Positions 34,351 to 43,855 of a stretch of DNA of 64,000 nt are shown piece by piece. Position numbers and translations under genes: made by a program. The stretch is from Mxb001 sp046046455 (GTDB lineage Bacteria > Actinomycetota > Actinomycetes > S36-B12), in contig JBJOJS010000090.1 of assembly GCA_046046455.1 (NCBI GenBank), positions 14,061 through 78,060 of the forward strand. The letters are read 5' to 3'. The notes beneath the pieces were generated by a model that saw nothing but the letters and a program-made list of their open reading frames with translations, was not told the origin of the DNA and searched no databases. Position 1 is the first letter of the stretch. Every line of letters starts with the position of its first letter.

Positions 34351-35156
34351 CCCGGCAAGAGACTCCTCAGGTCTTCGGCGATCCCGGGGGCACTGGCCAG
34401 CACGTAGGGAGCCCGCACCGGATCGTCGTCACCCACCACGACAGCGCCGGCCTCACGCGCGATGAGTGCACCCGCAGCCACATCCCAGGGGTTGAGCCGC
34501 GACTCGACATATGCGTCGGTGAGCCCGGAAGCGACCCAGCACAGATCTATGGCGGCCGAGCCCAAGCGCCGGACATCGCGCACCCGGGGAGCGACCGCGA
34601 CGAGTGCCTCAGCCTGACGTCGACGCTGCTCACTGTCGTAGCCGAATCCCGTGGACAGCAATGCGTGACCGAGATCGGTGATGGGTGACGCCGACAGCAC
34701 ACGCGTGCCGTGCCGCGACTCCTCCACGGCGCCGCCACCGAGCCGTGCCACGTAGGTGAGACCGAGCTCCGGCGCGCACACCGCACCCGCCACGACCTGG
34801 CCGGCCACCTCGACTCCCACGCTGACCGACCAGAGCGGGATTCCGTACAGGTAGTTGGTCGTGCCATCGAGGGGGTCGACGATCCACCGCACCCCACTCG
34901 TGCCGCCGCGCTCCCCACCTTCTTCACCGAGGATTCCATCGTCGGGACGCTCGCCGAGGATGAGTGCCGTCAGGTGGTCTTCAGCGGCCCGGTCCATCTG
35001 TGTGACCACATCCGTGGGGCTGGACTTCGCGCTCACCGTCAACTCCGCAGGACGCTCATCGCGCAGCAGGGCGCCTGCGCTCTGCGCCACCTGACGCGCC
35101 AGGCCCGCGAGCTCGTGGGCGAGGTCGACGGCGTCGTGATCGGTCGCGGGACTCAT
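34347..35156 (-). CDS. Inositol monophosphatase family protein
   Basis: This 269-residue Mg2+-dependent phosphatase of the IMPase/SuhB family has the metal sites GEEGGE (near residue 78), WIVDPLDGTTNY (near 92) and NPWDVAAG (near 222). It could act on inositol-1-phosphate, histidinol phosphate or related esters. It shares a 28-bp divergent promoter region with the MFS gene. This is its usual place in actinobacteria, beside DUF4193. Confidence 0.92.
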   Translation of the reverse strand: MSPATDHDAVDLAHELAGLARQVAQSAGALLRDERPAELTVSAKSSPTDVVTQMDRAAEDHLTALILGERPDDGILGEEGGERGGTSGVRWIVDPLDGTTNYLYGIPLWSVSVGVEVAGQVVAGAVCAPELGLTYVARLGGGAVEESRHGTRVLSASPITDLGHALLSTGFGYDSEQRRRQAEALVAVAPRVRDVRRLGSAAIDLCWVASGLTDAYVESRLNPWDVAAGALIAREAGAVVVGDDDPVRAPYVLASAPGIAEDLRSLLPG

Positions 35157-35172
35157 TCCGTCAGACTGCCAC

Positions 35173-35178
35173 TAGCCT
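35173..35178 (+). promoter_or_regulatory. -10 box of a leaderless promoter (TAGCCT)
   Basis: TAGCCT ends 6 nt before the GTG of the MFS transporter at 35185. It lies in a 28-bp gap that must also carry the promoter of the divergent phosphatase. Confidence 0.5.
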
Positions 35179-35184
35179 CGACAC

Positions 35185-36417
35185 GTGCGCGTCGCCGGCC
35201 CCTACCTCGAGATCCTGCGCCGACCCGGAGCAGCGAGATTCACATCGGCGGCGTTCGTCGCTCGATTGCCCATCTCGATGGTGGGGCTGGGCATCGTCCT
35301 CATGGTGAGCGAGTTGCGGGGCTCCTACGCCCTCGCCGGCATCGTGGCCGCGGCGTACACGATCAGCAGTGCTCTCCTCAACCCCCTCGGGTCGCGGGCC
35401 GTCGACCGATGGGGCCAGATGCGCGTGGTGCGCATTCTCGTCGCGGTACACGCTCTGTCGCTTCTCCTGCTCGCCTGGGCTGCCGTGGGCGGCGCACCCG
35501 CCCTCATGCTCGTGGCTCTCGCGATCGCGTCGGGTGCCACCCAGCCGGCCACGGGTGCACTCGTACGCGCGCGGTGGGCTCACGTGCTGGGCGGCGACCT
35601 GCGCCTACGCACCGCCTTCGCCTTCGAGGGCGTGCTCGACGAACTCATCTTCATCGTAGGACCCCCACTCGCCACCTTCCTCGCCGTGGCCCTCTCCGCC
35701 CCGGCGCCCGTCGTCGTGTCGGCCGCGCTCGTCACCGTGGGCGCCACGCTGCTCCTCGTCCAGCGCGGGACGGAGCCTCCGGCGACAGGCATTCGGCGCA
35801 CCCGCGGCGGTCACCCCGTGCGCCGCATGGGTGTGACCTCGGTCCTCCTCGTCCTCCTCGCGATCGGCGGAGTCTTCGGATCCGTGGATGTCGCGACCGT
35901 GGCACTCGCGGATGAGGCCGGACAGCGCGCCGCAGCAGGCCTCATCCTGGCCTCCTACGCCGCCGGCTCCATGGCTTCCGCGCTCGTCCTCGGGACACGC
36001 TCGGGGGGTGCGAGCGACGAGCGACTGCCCCGCAGGCTGCTCGTCGCCTCCCTCGCCCTCCTCGTCGTAACCCTGCCCCTCCTGCTGCGTCCGGGGCTCA
36101 TCGCGCTCGGCTTCCTGGTCCTGCTGGCTGGCCTCGCGGTGTCCCCCGTCCTCATCACGGGCTTTTCCCTGGTCGAAGCCCTTGTGCTCCCCACGCAGAT
36201 CACCGAGGGCCTCTCTTGGGCGATTTCTGCCATCGGTCTCGGCGTCGCAGCATCCGCCGCGGGGACCGGTTGGCTGGTGGATCGCTTCGGCCCACAGGCC
36301 GGCTTCCTCGTCACCCTGGGGTCCGCGGTGCTCGTGGCGGTCGTCGCCCTCAGCGGATATAGACGGGTGCGTCGCGGGGTCCACGCCCGCCACGCCTCCT
36401 CGTCGGATAACGTCTGA
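35185..36417 (+). CDS. MFS transporter
   Basis: This 410-residue major facilitator protein has about twelve hydrophobic helices. The family loop motif between helices 2 and 3 reads GSRAVDRWGQMRVVR. The central loop (EPPATGIRRTRGGHPVR) is basic. The substrate is unknown; a drug/proton antiporter is the default guess. It is usually found next to sepH in actinobacteria. Confidence 0.88.
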   Translation: MRVAGPYLEILRRPGAARFTSAAFVARLPISMVGLGIVLMVSELRGSYALAGIVAAAYTISSALLNPLGSRAVDRWGQMRVVRILVAVHALSLLLLAWAAVGGAPALMLVALAIASGATQPATGALVRARWAHVLGGDLRLRTAFAFEGVLDELIFIVGPPLATFLAVALSAPAPVVVSAALVTVGATLLLVQRGTEPPATGIRRTRGGHPVRRMGVTSVLLVLLAIGGVFGSVDVATVALADEAGQRAAAGLILASYAAGSMASALVLGTRSGGASDERLPRRLLVASLALLVVTLPLLLRPGLIALGFLVLLAGLAVSPVLITGFSLVEALVLPTQITEGLSWAISAIGLGVAASAAGTGWLVDRFGPQAGFLVTLGSAVLVAVVALSGYRRVRRGVHARHASSSDNV

Positions 36418-36457
36418 CACCGACGCACGACGTGCGCCCCGCCGCGAGGAGGCTGCC

Positions 36458-37174
36458 CTGAACACGCTGAGCCCCCGGGAGATCCAGTCCCGGATCCGCT
36501 CCGGCGCGACAGTCGCCGAGCTGGTCGAGGAGTCCGGCATGGACGTCGCGGCCATCGAGCGGTTCAGTGGCCCACCGCTCGCGGAGCGCGCGTGGGTGAG
36601 CGAGCAGGCCCGTGCATGCGTCGTGCGTCCCGGTAACGAGGATCTGGAGACCCTCGTCCGACGAGATGTGCGCGGCAAGGGCGACGGCACGCTCGTATGG
36701 GACTCCTGGCGACGCCCGGACGGTCGATGGACCGTGGTCGCGGCGATCGGGGACGACGCACCCGTATCGACGTGGCTCTACGACCCGCGTTCGCGCTCGG
36801 TCCAGCCTGACGATGCTGCATCGCACCGACTGGCATCCGAGGACATCGTGGTGCCGCTCCGTCCGACCACGTCCACCGTGTCGCTCCCGCGCGAGGATGC
36901 GCGAGACGCGTCTGTTGATGCCGGTGCGTCCGCTGCTGACGACACTTCCGTTGGCGACGACACGTCCGGTGACGACGGCACGGCAGTGCCCGTCGCACGC
37001 GACGCGTCGCCGCGCGACGCGGCCGCAACGGCACTGGAGCAGCCGTCCACCCCGACTCCCGAGCCGGCCCCCGCGGCGCCGGAGACCTCTCGCGGCAAGG
37101 CTCGCAAGGGACGCCGGGCCAGCGTGCCTCGGTGGGACGAGATCCTCTTCGGGGCAGGCCAGTCCGACACCTAG
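36458..37174 (+). CDS. sepH: Septation protein SepH, short form
   Basis: SepH (DUF3071) promotes FtsZ assembly in actinobacteria. This copy has the helix-turn-helix region SPREIQSRIRSGATVAELVEESG, the GPPLAERAWVSEQA segment, a DGRWTVVAA strand, an acidic Asp/Ser-rich linker and the conserved C-terminal SVPRWDEILFG. No in-frame ATG, GTG or TTG lies between the MFS stop and the conserved region. The best start is CTG at 36458, 5 nt after GAGGAGG. That leaves 238 residues and omits the N-terminal segment of about 60 residues I expect in the family. Confidence 0.85.
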   Translation: MNTLSPREIQSRIRSGATVAELVEESGMDVAAIERFSGPPLAERAWVSEQARACVVRPGNEDLETLVRRDVRGKGDGTLVWDSWRRPDGRWTVVAAIGDDAPVSTWLYDPRSRSVQPDDAASHRLASEDIVVPLRPTTSTVSLPREDARDASVDAGASAADDTSVGDDTSGDDGTAVPVARDASPRDAAATALEQPSTPTPEPAPAAPETSRGKARKGRRASVPRWDEILFGAGQSDT

Positions 37175-37177
37175 GGA

Positions 37178-37828
37178 TCACTCCCCGAAGGGGAGCGGCT
37201 CCCGCGATTGATGCTCTCGCCCCGCCTGAGCGGCCGTCACCCCGCGGCGATGGTGGTCGCGGCACAGCACTTCGTAGGCGACCTGACCGGTGCCTCCCCC
37301 ATCGACATCGCCCACCACGACCTGATCTCCATCGCGCACGATGGTGCCGTCGACCGTGCGGGCCTGGTGCGTGCCTCGGCGGCCGCACCAGCACAGAGCA
37401 GCCACCTGGAGCACCTCGACACGATCCGCGAGCTCGATGAGGCGCGCCGACCCGGGGAAGAGCCGGGTGCGGAAGTCAGTGGTGATGCCGAATGCATAGA
37501 CGTCGATTCCGAACTCGTCCACGACATCGGCAAGCTGCTCGATCTGTGCGGGCGTGTAGAACTGGGCCTCGTCGCAGATGAGGTAGTCAAGTCGGCCACC
37601 TGCGGAAAGGTGGTCGACGACGACACGGCGCAGATCCAGTTGCGGCTCGACCTCGATGGCATCGGCACGAAGGCCGAGTCGGCTCGACAGGACCGATGCC
37701 CCCGCCCGATCCATCTGGGTGAAGACGAGACCTGCACGGCCGCGGGAAGAGTGATTGTGGTCTGTTTGCAGGGCCAGTGTGGACTTGCCGCAGTCCATGG
37801 TCCCGGAGAAGAAGACGAGTTCAGCCAC
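37178..37828 (-). CDS. tdk: Thymidine kinase (type II)
   Basis: This 216-residue salvage enzyme phosphorylates thymidine. The P-loop is SGTMDCGKST (residues 8-17), the Walker B-like segment is DEAQF, and a zinc-ribbon lid begins ALCWCGRRG. GTG at 37828 follows GGGGAG and overlaps the end of the upstream pyrophosphatase by 8 nt (GTGGCTGA). The last codons form part of a small hairpin against the sepH terminus. Confidence 0.95.
   Translation of the reverse strand: MAELVFFSGTMDCGKSTLALQTDHNHSSRGRAGLVFTQMDRAGASVLSSRLGLRADAIEVEPQLDLRRVVVDHLSAGGRLDYLICDEAQFYTPAQIEQLADVVDEFGIDVYAFGITTDFRTRLFPGSARLIELADRVEVLQVAALCWCGRRGTHQARTVDGTIVRDGDQVVVGDVDGGGTGQVAYEVLCRDHHRRGVTAAQAGREHQSREPLPFGE
37181..37195. 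terminator. Short hairpin between sepH and tdk
   Basis: CTCCCC (37181-37186) and GGGGAG (37190-37195) can pair around a GAA loop just after the sepH stop, within the last codons of convergent tdk. No T-run follows. It could act as a weak terminator for sepH. Confidence 0.3.
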
Positions 37829-38960
37829 GTCCAGCTCCCCACGCCGCAAGCAAGGGAATGTGCATCTCAGCCTCGGTCACCGACCCATGCTGGCCCAGGA
37901 GGCCCGACACGAGCGGATCGACCTCGCTCACGAGGATCGTGTCGCCCCTCGCCAGGACCACGACGTCGCCGACGCGCTCGGCGTAGTCCTCGTCGGTGGG
38001 ACCGAAGAGCCCACGGGCGACGGCCTCCTCGCGATCGAGGACGTAGGCCCGCTCAGCCAGGTGATCACGCCACGACGACGTCAGGGCTTCCGCTGAACCG
38101 GGTGCGCAGTAGACGTGGCGCAGTCGAGGCTCACCGGCGACCGTGATCACCGTGTCGAATCCCGGAAGCCCCTCGACGATCACCCGAGAGCTCGGTGGAC
38201 AGTCGACCATGCCGTGGTCCGCGGTCACCACGAGCAGGTGGTCGTCATCGATCCTGTCGATGATGCGCGCGACGAGTGTCTCCACCGCCACAAGGGCGTC
38301 ACGCCACTGCAGCGAGGCGACGCCGTAGACGTGCCCCATGCGATCCAGCTCCGACACGTAGGCATAGCCGAGACCCCGCCGCTGTCCGACAACCGCGTCG
38401 CCGATGGCCCCATGGTTATCGGACCCGGCGTACTCACCCCCGCGGAGCACCGCTTGCGTCAGCCCACTCTGCGCATAGGCGCTGGCCCCGATACGTACCA
38501 CGGGGAAACCCTCCCGAGCGACGCGCTCGAATACGGTGGGCTCCGGCTGGACGGCCAGAGGGTGGGGACCATCCGTCCACGACAGCGGATGCAGGATCTC
38601 GCCGTCCTCCGGGAGCCGGAATGCCGCGCCCACGATGCCGTGGGCGCCCGGTGGCAAGCCCGTGCCCAGGCTCGCCAGCGCAGTCGGCGTCGTCGACGGC
38701 ACCGTCGTGCTCAGTCGCCGGTGGGACATCGCCGCGAGCGTGGGCGTGCTGTCCCGATGGTGCTGCCAGGGCCACCACCCCAATCCATCGACGAGGAGCA
38801 CCGTCACGGCGGCGGGCGGCCTCTCAGCGGCGCCACCCGCGAGCCGAGTGATGCCCACGACGTCGGTGAAACCGGGTACGCCGAGCACGCTGGCCGCCGA
38901 AGGGAGCACGTCGGCCAGGGTCGCCGAACCGTAGGGCGGTGCCTCGGGACCCTCGCTCAC
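37821..38960 (-). CDS. Nucleotide pyrophosphatase/alkaline phosphatase superfamily protein
   Basis: This 379-residue protein has the N-terminal metal site LLVDGLG, the nucleophile region TTVPSTTPTALASLGTG (Thr) and the late metal-binding motif TADHGMVD, as in NPP-type phosphodiesterases. The substrate is not known. It is the central gene of the DUF5998-NPP-tdk order, overlapping both neighbours (4 nt and 8 nt). Confidence 0.9.
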   Translation of the reverse strand: MSEGPEAPPYGSATLADVLPSAASVLGVPGFTDVVGITRLAGGAAERPPAAVTVLLVDGLGWWPWQHHRDSTPTLAAMSHRRLSTTVPSTTPTALASLGTGLPPGAHGIVGAAFRLPEDGEILHPLSWTDGPHPLAVQPEPTVFERVAREGFPVVRIGASAYAQSGLTQAVLRGGEYAGSDNHGAIGDAVVGQRRGLGYAYVSELDRMGHVYGVASLQWRDALVAVETLVARIIDRIDDDHLLVVTADHGMVDCPPSSRVIVEGLPGFDTVITVAGEPRLRHVYCAPGSAEALTSSWRDHLAERAYVLDREEAVARGLFGPTDEDYAERVGDVVVLARGDTILVSEVDPLVSGLLGQHGSVTEAEMHIPLLAAWGAGRG

Positions 38961-39544
38961 CGCAGCCGGGCCGCCGTGGCCTCGGAGAGGGACGCGGCGA
39001 AGGCCAGCGTCTGCGTCACGACATCAGCACCGTCGGCAGCCTCCGACACGCGAAGGGACAGATCGTCGTTGCTCGCCGTACCTGTGTAGCCGTGATCGGC
39101 ATCGCATTCGGAATCCCCGCAGCCCGCCGGCTCGAGATCGATGCGCGCAACCGCGCCCCAGCCGATGGTGAGCACGACCTCGCGCATGGGCCCGCCGGCC
39201 TGATGCCGCGCGGGATTGGCCACGACGCGCGTCACCACGACCGAATCGACCTTCTCGAGGCGCACCGCCTCGGTCGAGGCCGAGGCGTACGGCTCCGGGC
39301 AGGTGTCATCGGGGCCGTGCTCGTCGGTGTGCCCGACGATGAGACGCGTGGGGGTGAGCACGAGGACGGTCACGTGACGTCGCAGCTCATCGCGGTCGAA
39401 GGTCGCCTCGTGGTGCACGACGTACGACACCAGTGGCTCACCCGCGAGCGCCGTCTCGAGGGCATCGGCGACGAGGGCCGGGTAGTAGCCGCTCCGCTCG
39501 ATGTCGCCGCGGAGGCGGTGGTGCAGGGTGCCCGCATCCGTCAT
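38957..39544 (-). CDS. DUF5998 family protein
   Basis: This 195-residue actinobacterial protein has the family segments DIERSGYYPALVADALETALAGE, HEATFDRDELRRHVTVLVLTPTRLI and GCGDSECDADHGYTGT. The function is unknown. ATG at 39544 is preceded by GGGAGG at 9 nt; the frame stays open far upstream, but only antisense to psuG. It overlaps the pyrophosphatase start by 4 nt. Confidence 0.92.
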   Translation of the reverse strand: MTDAGTLHHRLRGDIERSGYYPALVADALETALAGEPLVSYVVHHEATFDRDELRRHVTVLVLTPTRLIVGHTDEHGPDDTCPEPYASASTEAVRLEKVDSVVVTRVVANPARHQAGGPMREVVLTIGWGAVARIDLEPAGCGDSECDADHGYTGTASNDDLSLRVSEAADGADVVTQTLAFAASLSEATAARLR

Positions 39545-39601
39545 GGGCGACATCCTCCCATCCCCGTGGCGGACCCGCGCGGAGGCCACGAGGGGAGACG
39601 T

Positions 39602-39607
39602 TACGGT
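39602..39607 (+). promoter_or_regulatory. -10 box of a leaderless promoter (TACGGT)
   Basis: TACGGT ends 6 nt before the ATG of psuG at 39614. Confidence 0.5.
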
Positions 39608-39613
39608 GCCCGT

Positions 39614-40519
39614 ATGCCTCCCAGCCTGGAGTACTCGGACGAGGTCGCCGCTGCCCTGCGGGACGGTCGGCCCCTTGTGGCACTGGAATCCACCATCATC
39701 AGCCACGGGCTCCCCCGACCCGAGAACCTCCGGGTCGCACGCGAGGTCGAGCAGACAGTGCGTTCGCAGGGTGCCGTCCCGGCGACCATCGCCATCCTCG
39801 ACGGCCGCGTGCGCATCGGCCTGACCGACGCCGAGCTGGCCCGTGTCGCTGATCTCGACGACATCGTCAAGGTCAGCGTCCGCGACATTGCCACGGTGGT
39901 GGCTCGGGGAGGCCACGGGGCGACGACGGTCGCAGCGACGAGCCACCTGGCGCATCTTGCCGGTATCCGCGTCTTCGCCACCGGTGGTCTCGGAGGCGTG
40001 CATCGTCAAGCGCGTGAGACCTGGGATGAATCGGCCGATCTCACGTCGCTGTCCACCACCCCGGTCATCGTCGTGTGCTCGGGCGTGAAGTCGATCCTGG
40101 ATGTGCCGGCCACCCTGGAGCGACTGGAGACACTCAACGTCGCCATCGTCGGCTTCGGGACATCGCACTTCCCCGGCTTCTACCTCACCGACTCGGGGAG
40201 CCGCGTCGACTGGCAGGTCGACACCGCCGAGGACATCGCGACCATCAGTCGAGTACGCCGCGACCTGGATATCCCCGGCGCCCTGGTCGTGGCGCACCCG
40301 CTGCCCGAGGATCTGCAGATGGATCCCGACCTCCACGACCGGCTTCTCGCCGAGGGACTCGCCCAGGCGGAGAGCTCTGGGATCCGCGGCAAGGACGTGA
40401 CACCCTTCCTCCTCGACTACTTCCACCGAGCCTCGGGTGGGGTCAGCCTCCAGGCCAACACCGAGATCATCCTGCGCAACGCCGATCTGGCGGCGCGGGT
40501 GGCCGTGGCGGACGCGTAA
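39614..40519 (+). CDS. psuG: Pseudouridine-5'-phosphate glycosidase
   Basis: This 301-residue enzyme cleaves pseudouridine 5'-phosphate to uracil and ribose 5-phosphate. The family segments ALESTIISHGLPRPEN, FATGGLGGVHR, FGTSHFPGFYLTDSG, AHPLPEDLQM and the C-terminal GGVSLQANTEIILRNA are intact. It is followed 9 nt later by a PfkB-type kinase, which would supply its substrate. Confidence 0.96.
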   Translation: MPPSLEYSDEVAAALRDGRPLVALESTIISHGLPRPENLRVAREVEQTVRSQGAVPATIAILDGRVRIGLTDAELARVADLDDIVKVSVRDIATVVARGGHGATTVAATSHLAHLAGIRVFATGGLGGVHRQARETWDESADLTSLSTTPVIVVCSGVKSILDVPATLERLETLNVAIVGFGTSHFPGFYLTDSGSRVDWQVDTAEDIATISRVRRDLDIPGALVVAHPLPEDLQMDPDLHDRLLAEGLAQAESSGIRGKDVTPFLLDYFHRASGGVSLQANTEIILRNADLAARVAVADA

Positions 40520-40528
40520 GTCGCGACC

Positions 40529-41416
40529 GTGCCGCCCGCACCCACCATCCACGTCGTCGGCGAGCTCATGATCGACGTGATCGCGCGAGTGCACACCGCG
40601 CCCGCACCGGGCTCCGATGCGCCGGCGACGATCACCGAGAGCGACGGTGGATCCGCGGCTAACGTCGCCGCCTGGCTGGCACATCTCGATGCATCCGTCC
40701 GCTTCGTCGCGCGGGTGGGTGCCGATGCCTCGGGGGACGCCGCGCTCCGTCGACTGTCGGCAGCCGGCGTCGATGTGAAGGCTGCTCGCGACCGGCTTCA
40801 CCCCACCGGTCGCTGCGTCGTCGTCGTCACCCTCGACGGAGAGCGCACGATGTTCCCCGACCCTGGGGCCAATGCGCACCTGTCGGCTACGGACATCGAT
40901 CCGACCGACTGGCAGGCCGGCGAGCACCTCCACATGAGCGGCTACTCACTCATCCGGGAGGGCTCGCGCGCGGCCGCCCTGCAGGCAATGGAACGCGCAC
41001 GCCTGGTGGGGCTCACGGTGAGCATCGACGCGTCATCCGAGGCGCCGCTCCTCGCGGTAGGGCCCGAGACCTTCCTCGGGTGGCTCGCTCCCACCGATGT
41101 CCTCTTCGCCAACGCCGCCGAGGCACGTGCCCTCACGGGCACGGCCGATGCCGCGCGCGCGGTGGACGCGCTCGTCATGCGGGGCCTCACGGCTGTCGTC
41201 AAGGTGGGAGGCGACGGGGCGCTGGCGGGAAGCCGCGAGGGCCGCTGGAGGGCCCCGGCCTCGCCCGCGATCGCCCAGGACAGCACGGGTGCCGGCGATG
41301 CCTTCGCCGCCGGTTTCCTCGCCTGCTGGACGCGGAACGGCGATATGGAGGCTGCACTGGATTCCGCCACGCGGACGGCGGCGCGTGCCGTGTCTCGACC
41401 GGGTGGTCGCCCGTAG
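40529..41416 (+). CDS. psuK: PfkB-family kinase, probable pseudouridine kinase
   Basis: This 295-residue ribokinase-fold enzyme has the substrate-site GGSAANVAAWLAHL motif near residue 40 and the catalytic DSTGAGDAFAAGFL motif near the C-terminus. Coupling to psuG argues for phosphorylation of pseudouridine; another nucleoside or sugar is possible. GTG is the start. The TAG stop is used again in the -10 box of parC. Confidence 0.87.
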   Translation: MPPAPTIHVVGELMIDVIARVHTAPAPGSDAPATITESDGGSAANVAAWLAHLDASVRFVARVGADASGDAALRRLSAAGVDVKAARDRLHPTGRCVVVVTLDGERTMFPDPGANAHLSATDIDPTDWQAGEHLHMSGYSLIREGSRAAALQAMERARLVGLTVSIDASSEAPLLAVGPETFLGWLAPTDVLFANAAEARALTGTADAARAVDALVMRGLTAVVKVGGDGALAGSREGRWRAPASPAIAQDSTGAGDAFAAGFLACWTRNGDMEAALDSATRTAARAVSRPGGRP

Positions 41417-41419
41417 GCT
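41414..41419 (+). promoter_or_regulatory. -10 box of a leaderless promoter (TAGGCT)
   Basis: TAGGCT ends 6 nt before the GTG of parC at 41426 and includes the psuK stop codon. Confidence 0.5.
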
Positions 41420-41425
41420 CTCGGC

Positions 41426-43855
41426 GTGGCACGCAAAGGCGAACCGGTGGATCGCATCATCGACGTCGACGTCGACAGCGAGATGCGCAACTCCTTCCTC
41501 GAGTACGCCTACTCCGTCATCTACTCCCGCGCCCTCCCCGATGCCCGCGACGGGCTCAAGCCCGTGCAGCGCCGGATCATCTTCCAGATGCACCAGATGG
41601 GCCTTCGCCCTGACCGTGGCCACGTCAAGAGCGCACGCGTGGTCGGCGAAGTCATGGGCCGCCTCCACCCCCACGGGGACTCCGCGATCTACGACGCCCT
41701 CGTCCGGATGGCGCAACCCTTCACCCTCCGGCTGCCCCTCGTCGACGGCCACGGCAACTTCGGATCCCCCGATGACGGTCCCGCCGCCATGCGCTACACC
41801 GAGTGCCGGCTCGCACCGTCGGCACTCGCTCTGGCCGAGTCGCTGGATGAGGATGTCGTCGACTTCGTCCCCAACTACGACGGTCGCGAGCTCGAACCCA
41901 CGGTCCTTCCGGCGGGTTTCCCCGCCCTCCTGGTCAACGGCGCAGCCGGGATCGCCGTGGGTATGGCCACGTCGATGGCGCCGCACAATCTCGGAGAGGT
42001 AGTAGCGGCCGCACGCCACCTGGTCCTGCATCCCGACGCCACCCTCGACGAGCTCATTCGCTTCGTGCCGGGTCCCGACCTTCCCGGAGGGGGCACGATC
42101 CTCGGCCTGGACGGAGTCCGCGAGGCCTATGCCACCGGCCGCGGATCCTTCCGCGTGCGCGCCACCGCGCGTATCGAGCAGGTGAGCCCGCGGCGGCGCG
42201 GCATCGTGGTGACCGAGCTCCCGCCCGGAGTCGGTCCCGAGCGCGTCATCGAGCGCATCAAGGATCTCGTGACCAGCAAGAAGTTGCAGGGCATCTCGGA
42301 CCTGCTCGACCTCACCGACGGAGAGCACGGACTGCGGCTTGTGATCGAACTCGCGCCCTCCGTCAATCCCGAGGCCATGCTCGATCAGCTCTACCGGATG
42401 ACGCCGCTCGAGGACCCCTTCACGATCAACGCCGTCACGCTCGTGGACGGTGAGCCCCGCACCCTGGGCCTGCGTGAGTTGCTCGAGGTCTTCGTGGATC
42501 ACCGCCGCGAGGTCGTGCGTCGTCGCAGCGAGCACAGACGCACGCGCGCCCGTGAGCGGCTCCATCTGGTCGACGGGCTCCTCATCGCTATCGTCGACAT
42601 CGACGAGGTCATCCAGCTCATCCGCGCGAGCGATGACACCGCCGCCGCGCGCGAGCGCCTCATGACCGTCTTCGACCTCTCCCACGAGCAGGCGACGTAC
42701 ATCCTCGAGATGCCGCTTCGGCGACTGACTAAGTTCTCGCGCATTGAGTTGGAGTCCGAGCGCGATGAGCTCGGGCGCACCATCGAGCACCTCACCCAGA
42801 TCATCGACGACGAGGCCCGACTGCGCGAGGTCGTGGCCGAGGAATTGCTCGCCGTCGCCGAGGAGCACGCGTCACCCCGTCGCACCATCCTGCTCGAGGA
42901 TGCCGGCACGCCACGCACCGCGGCGGCACCAGCCTCGCTCGAACTCCCCGACTCCCCCTGCCGGGTGCTCCTGTCCGGCACCGGGCTCATCGCGCGCACC
43001 AACGGCTCCGACATCTCCACGACAGGCCCACGCGCGGCGCACGACGTCATCGTGAGCGCCACGGTCGCCACGGGCCGGGGCGAGGTCGCGGTGCTCACGA
43101 GCGCAGGACGGGCCGTGCGCCTGCCCGTGGTGGAGATGCCGATCCTGCCCCCCTCCGCCCATGCCCCCGCTCTGGCGGGAGGCGCGCCCCTCGGCGCGCT
43201 ACTCGATCTCGAGCCCGGCGAGCGCGTCGTGGGACTCGCCGAGGTCAGCGAACCCCCCGCGGTGGTTGTCCTCGGCACACGGCAGGGCATCGTCAAGAGG
43301 GTCGCCATCCAGGGCCCCCCGACGCGTCGGGACTGGGATCTCATCGCCCTGGCCGACGGGGACGAGGTGGTCGGCGCGCAGGAGACCGCTCCGGGCGATG
43401 ACATCGTCCTCATCACCTCCGACGCGCAGGCGCTGCGATTCCCCGCGGATGCCGTGAGACCCCAGGGCCGCTCGGCAGCGGGGATGGCAGGCATCCGCCT
43501 CGCGGAGGGCGCGGAACTCATCGCCTGCTGCGCGGTCGACGGCGATGATCCCGAAGCCGTGATCGTCACGGTCGCGGGCTCACGGTCGGCGCTGCCGGGC
43601 ACGTCGGCCTTCACGGCCAAGGTCACCCCGCTGGTCGAGATCCCGCGCAAGGGCCGCGGCACCGCGGGCGTGCGATCGCACCGCTTCCTGCGCTTCGAGG
43701 ACGTGCTCGTCCTCAGCTGGGCCGGTGTCGGTCCTGTGCGCGCATCTGCCGCCTCCGGCACACCTCTCGATCTGCCCGACGGCGCAGGCAAGCGCGATGC
43801 ATCGGGCACCCCTCTGAGCGGTCCGGTGGCGAGCATCGGCGGACCGCCGCGATGA
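41426..43855 (+). CDS. parC: DNA topoisomerase IV subunit A
   Basis: This 809-residue type IIA topoisomerase breakage-reunion subunit has the catalytic Tyr124 in AMRYTECRL and a helix with HPHGDSAIYD (81-90). Ser86 and Asp90 occupy the quinolone-resistance positions in their usual sensitive form. The C-terminal beta-pinwheel lacks a clear GyrA box, which favours ParC over GyrA. It decatenates daughter chromosomes with ParE, encoded at the far end of the window on the other strand. It overlaps the next gene by 4 nt. Confidence 0.93.
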   Translation: MARKGEPVDRIIDVDVDSEMRNSFLEYAYSVIYSRALPDARDGLKPVQRRIIFQMHQMGLRPDRGHVKSARVVGEVMGRLHPHGDSAIYDALVRMAQPFTLRLPLVDGHGNFGSPDDGPAAMRYTECRLAPSALALAESLDEDVVDFVPNYDGRELEPTVLPAGFPALLVNGAAGIAVGMATSMAPHNLGEVVAAARHLVLHPDATLDELIRFVPGPDLPGGGTILGLDGVREAYATGRGSFRVRATARIEQVSPRRRGIVVTELPPGVGPERVIERIKDLVTSKKLQGISDLLDLTDGEHGLRLVIELAPSVNPEAMLDQLYRMTPLEDPFTINAVTLVDGEPRTLGLRELLEVFVDHRREVVRRRSEHRRTRARERLHLVDGLLIAIVDIDEVIQLIRASDDTAAARERLMTVFDLSHEQATYILEMPLRRLTKFSRIELESERDELGRTIEHLTQIIDDEARLREVVAEELLAVAEEHASPRRTILLEDAGTPRTAAAPASLELPDSPCRVLLSGTGLIARTNGSDISTTGPRAAHDVIVSATVATGRGEVAVLTSAGRAVRLPVVEMPILPPSAHAPALAGGAPLGALLDLEPGERVVGLAEVSEPPAVVVLGTRQGIVKRVAIQGPPTRRDWDLIALADGDEVVGAQETAPGDDIVLITSDAQALRFPADAVRPQGRSAAGMAGIRLAEGAELIACCAVDGDDPEAVIVTVAGSRSALPGTSAFTAKVTPLVEIPRKGRGTAGVRSHRFLRFEDVLVLSWAGVGPVRASAASGTPLDLPDGAGKRDASGTPLSGPVASIGGPPR

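Noticed and set aside
39545..40933. Long open frame on the minus strand, continuous with DUF5998
   Set aside because: It runs antisense to psuG and psuK, which have intact family motifs. It is open only because stop codons are rare in this GC-rich sequence.
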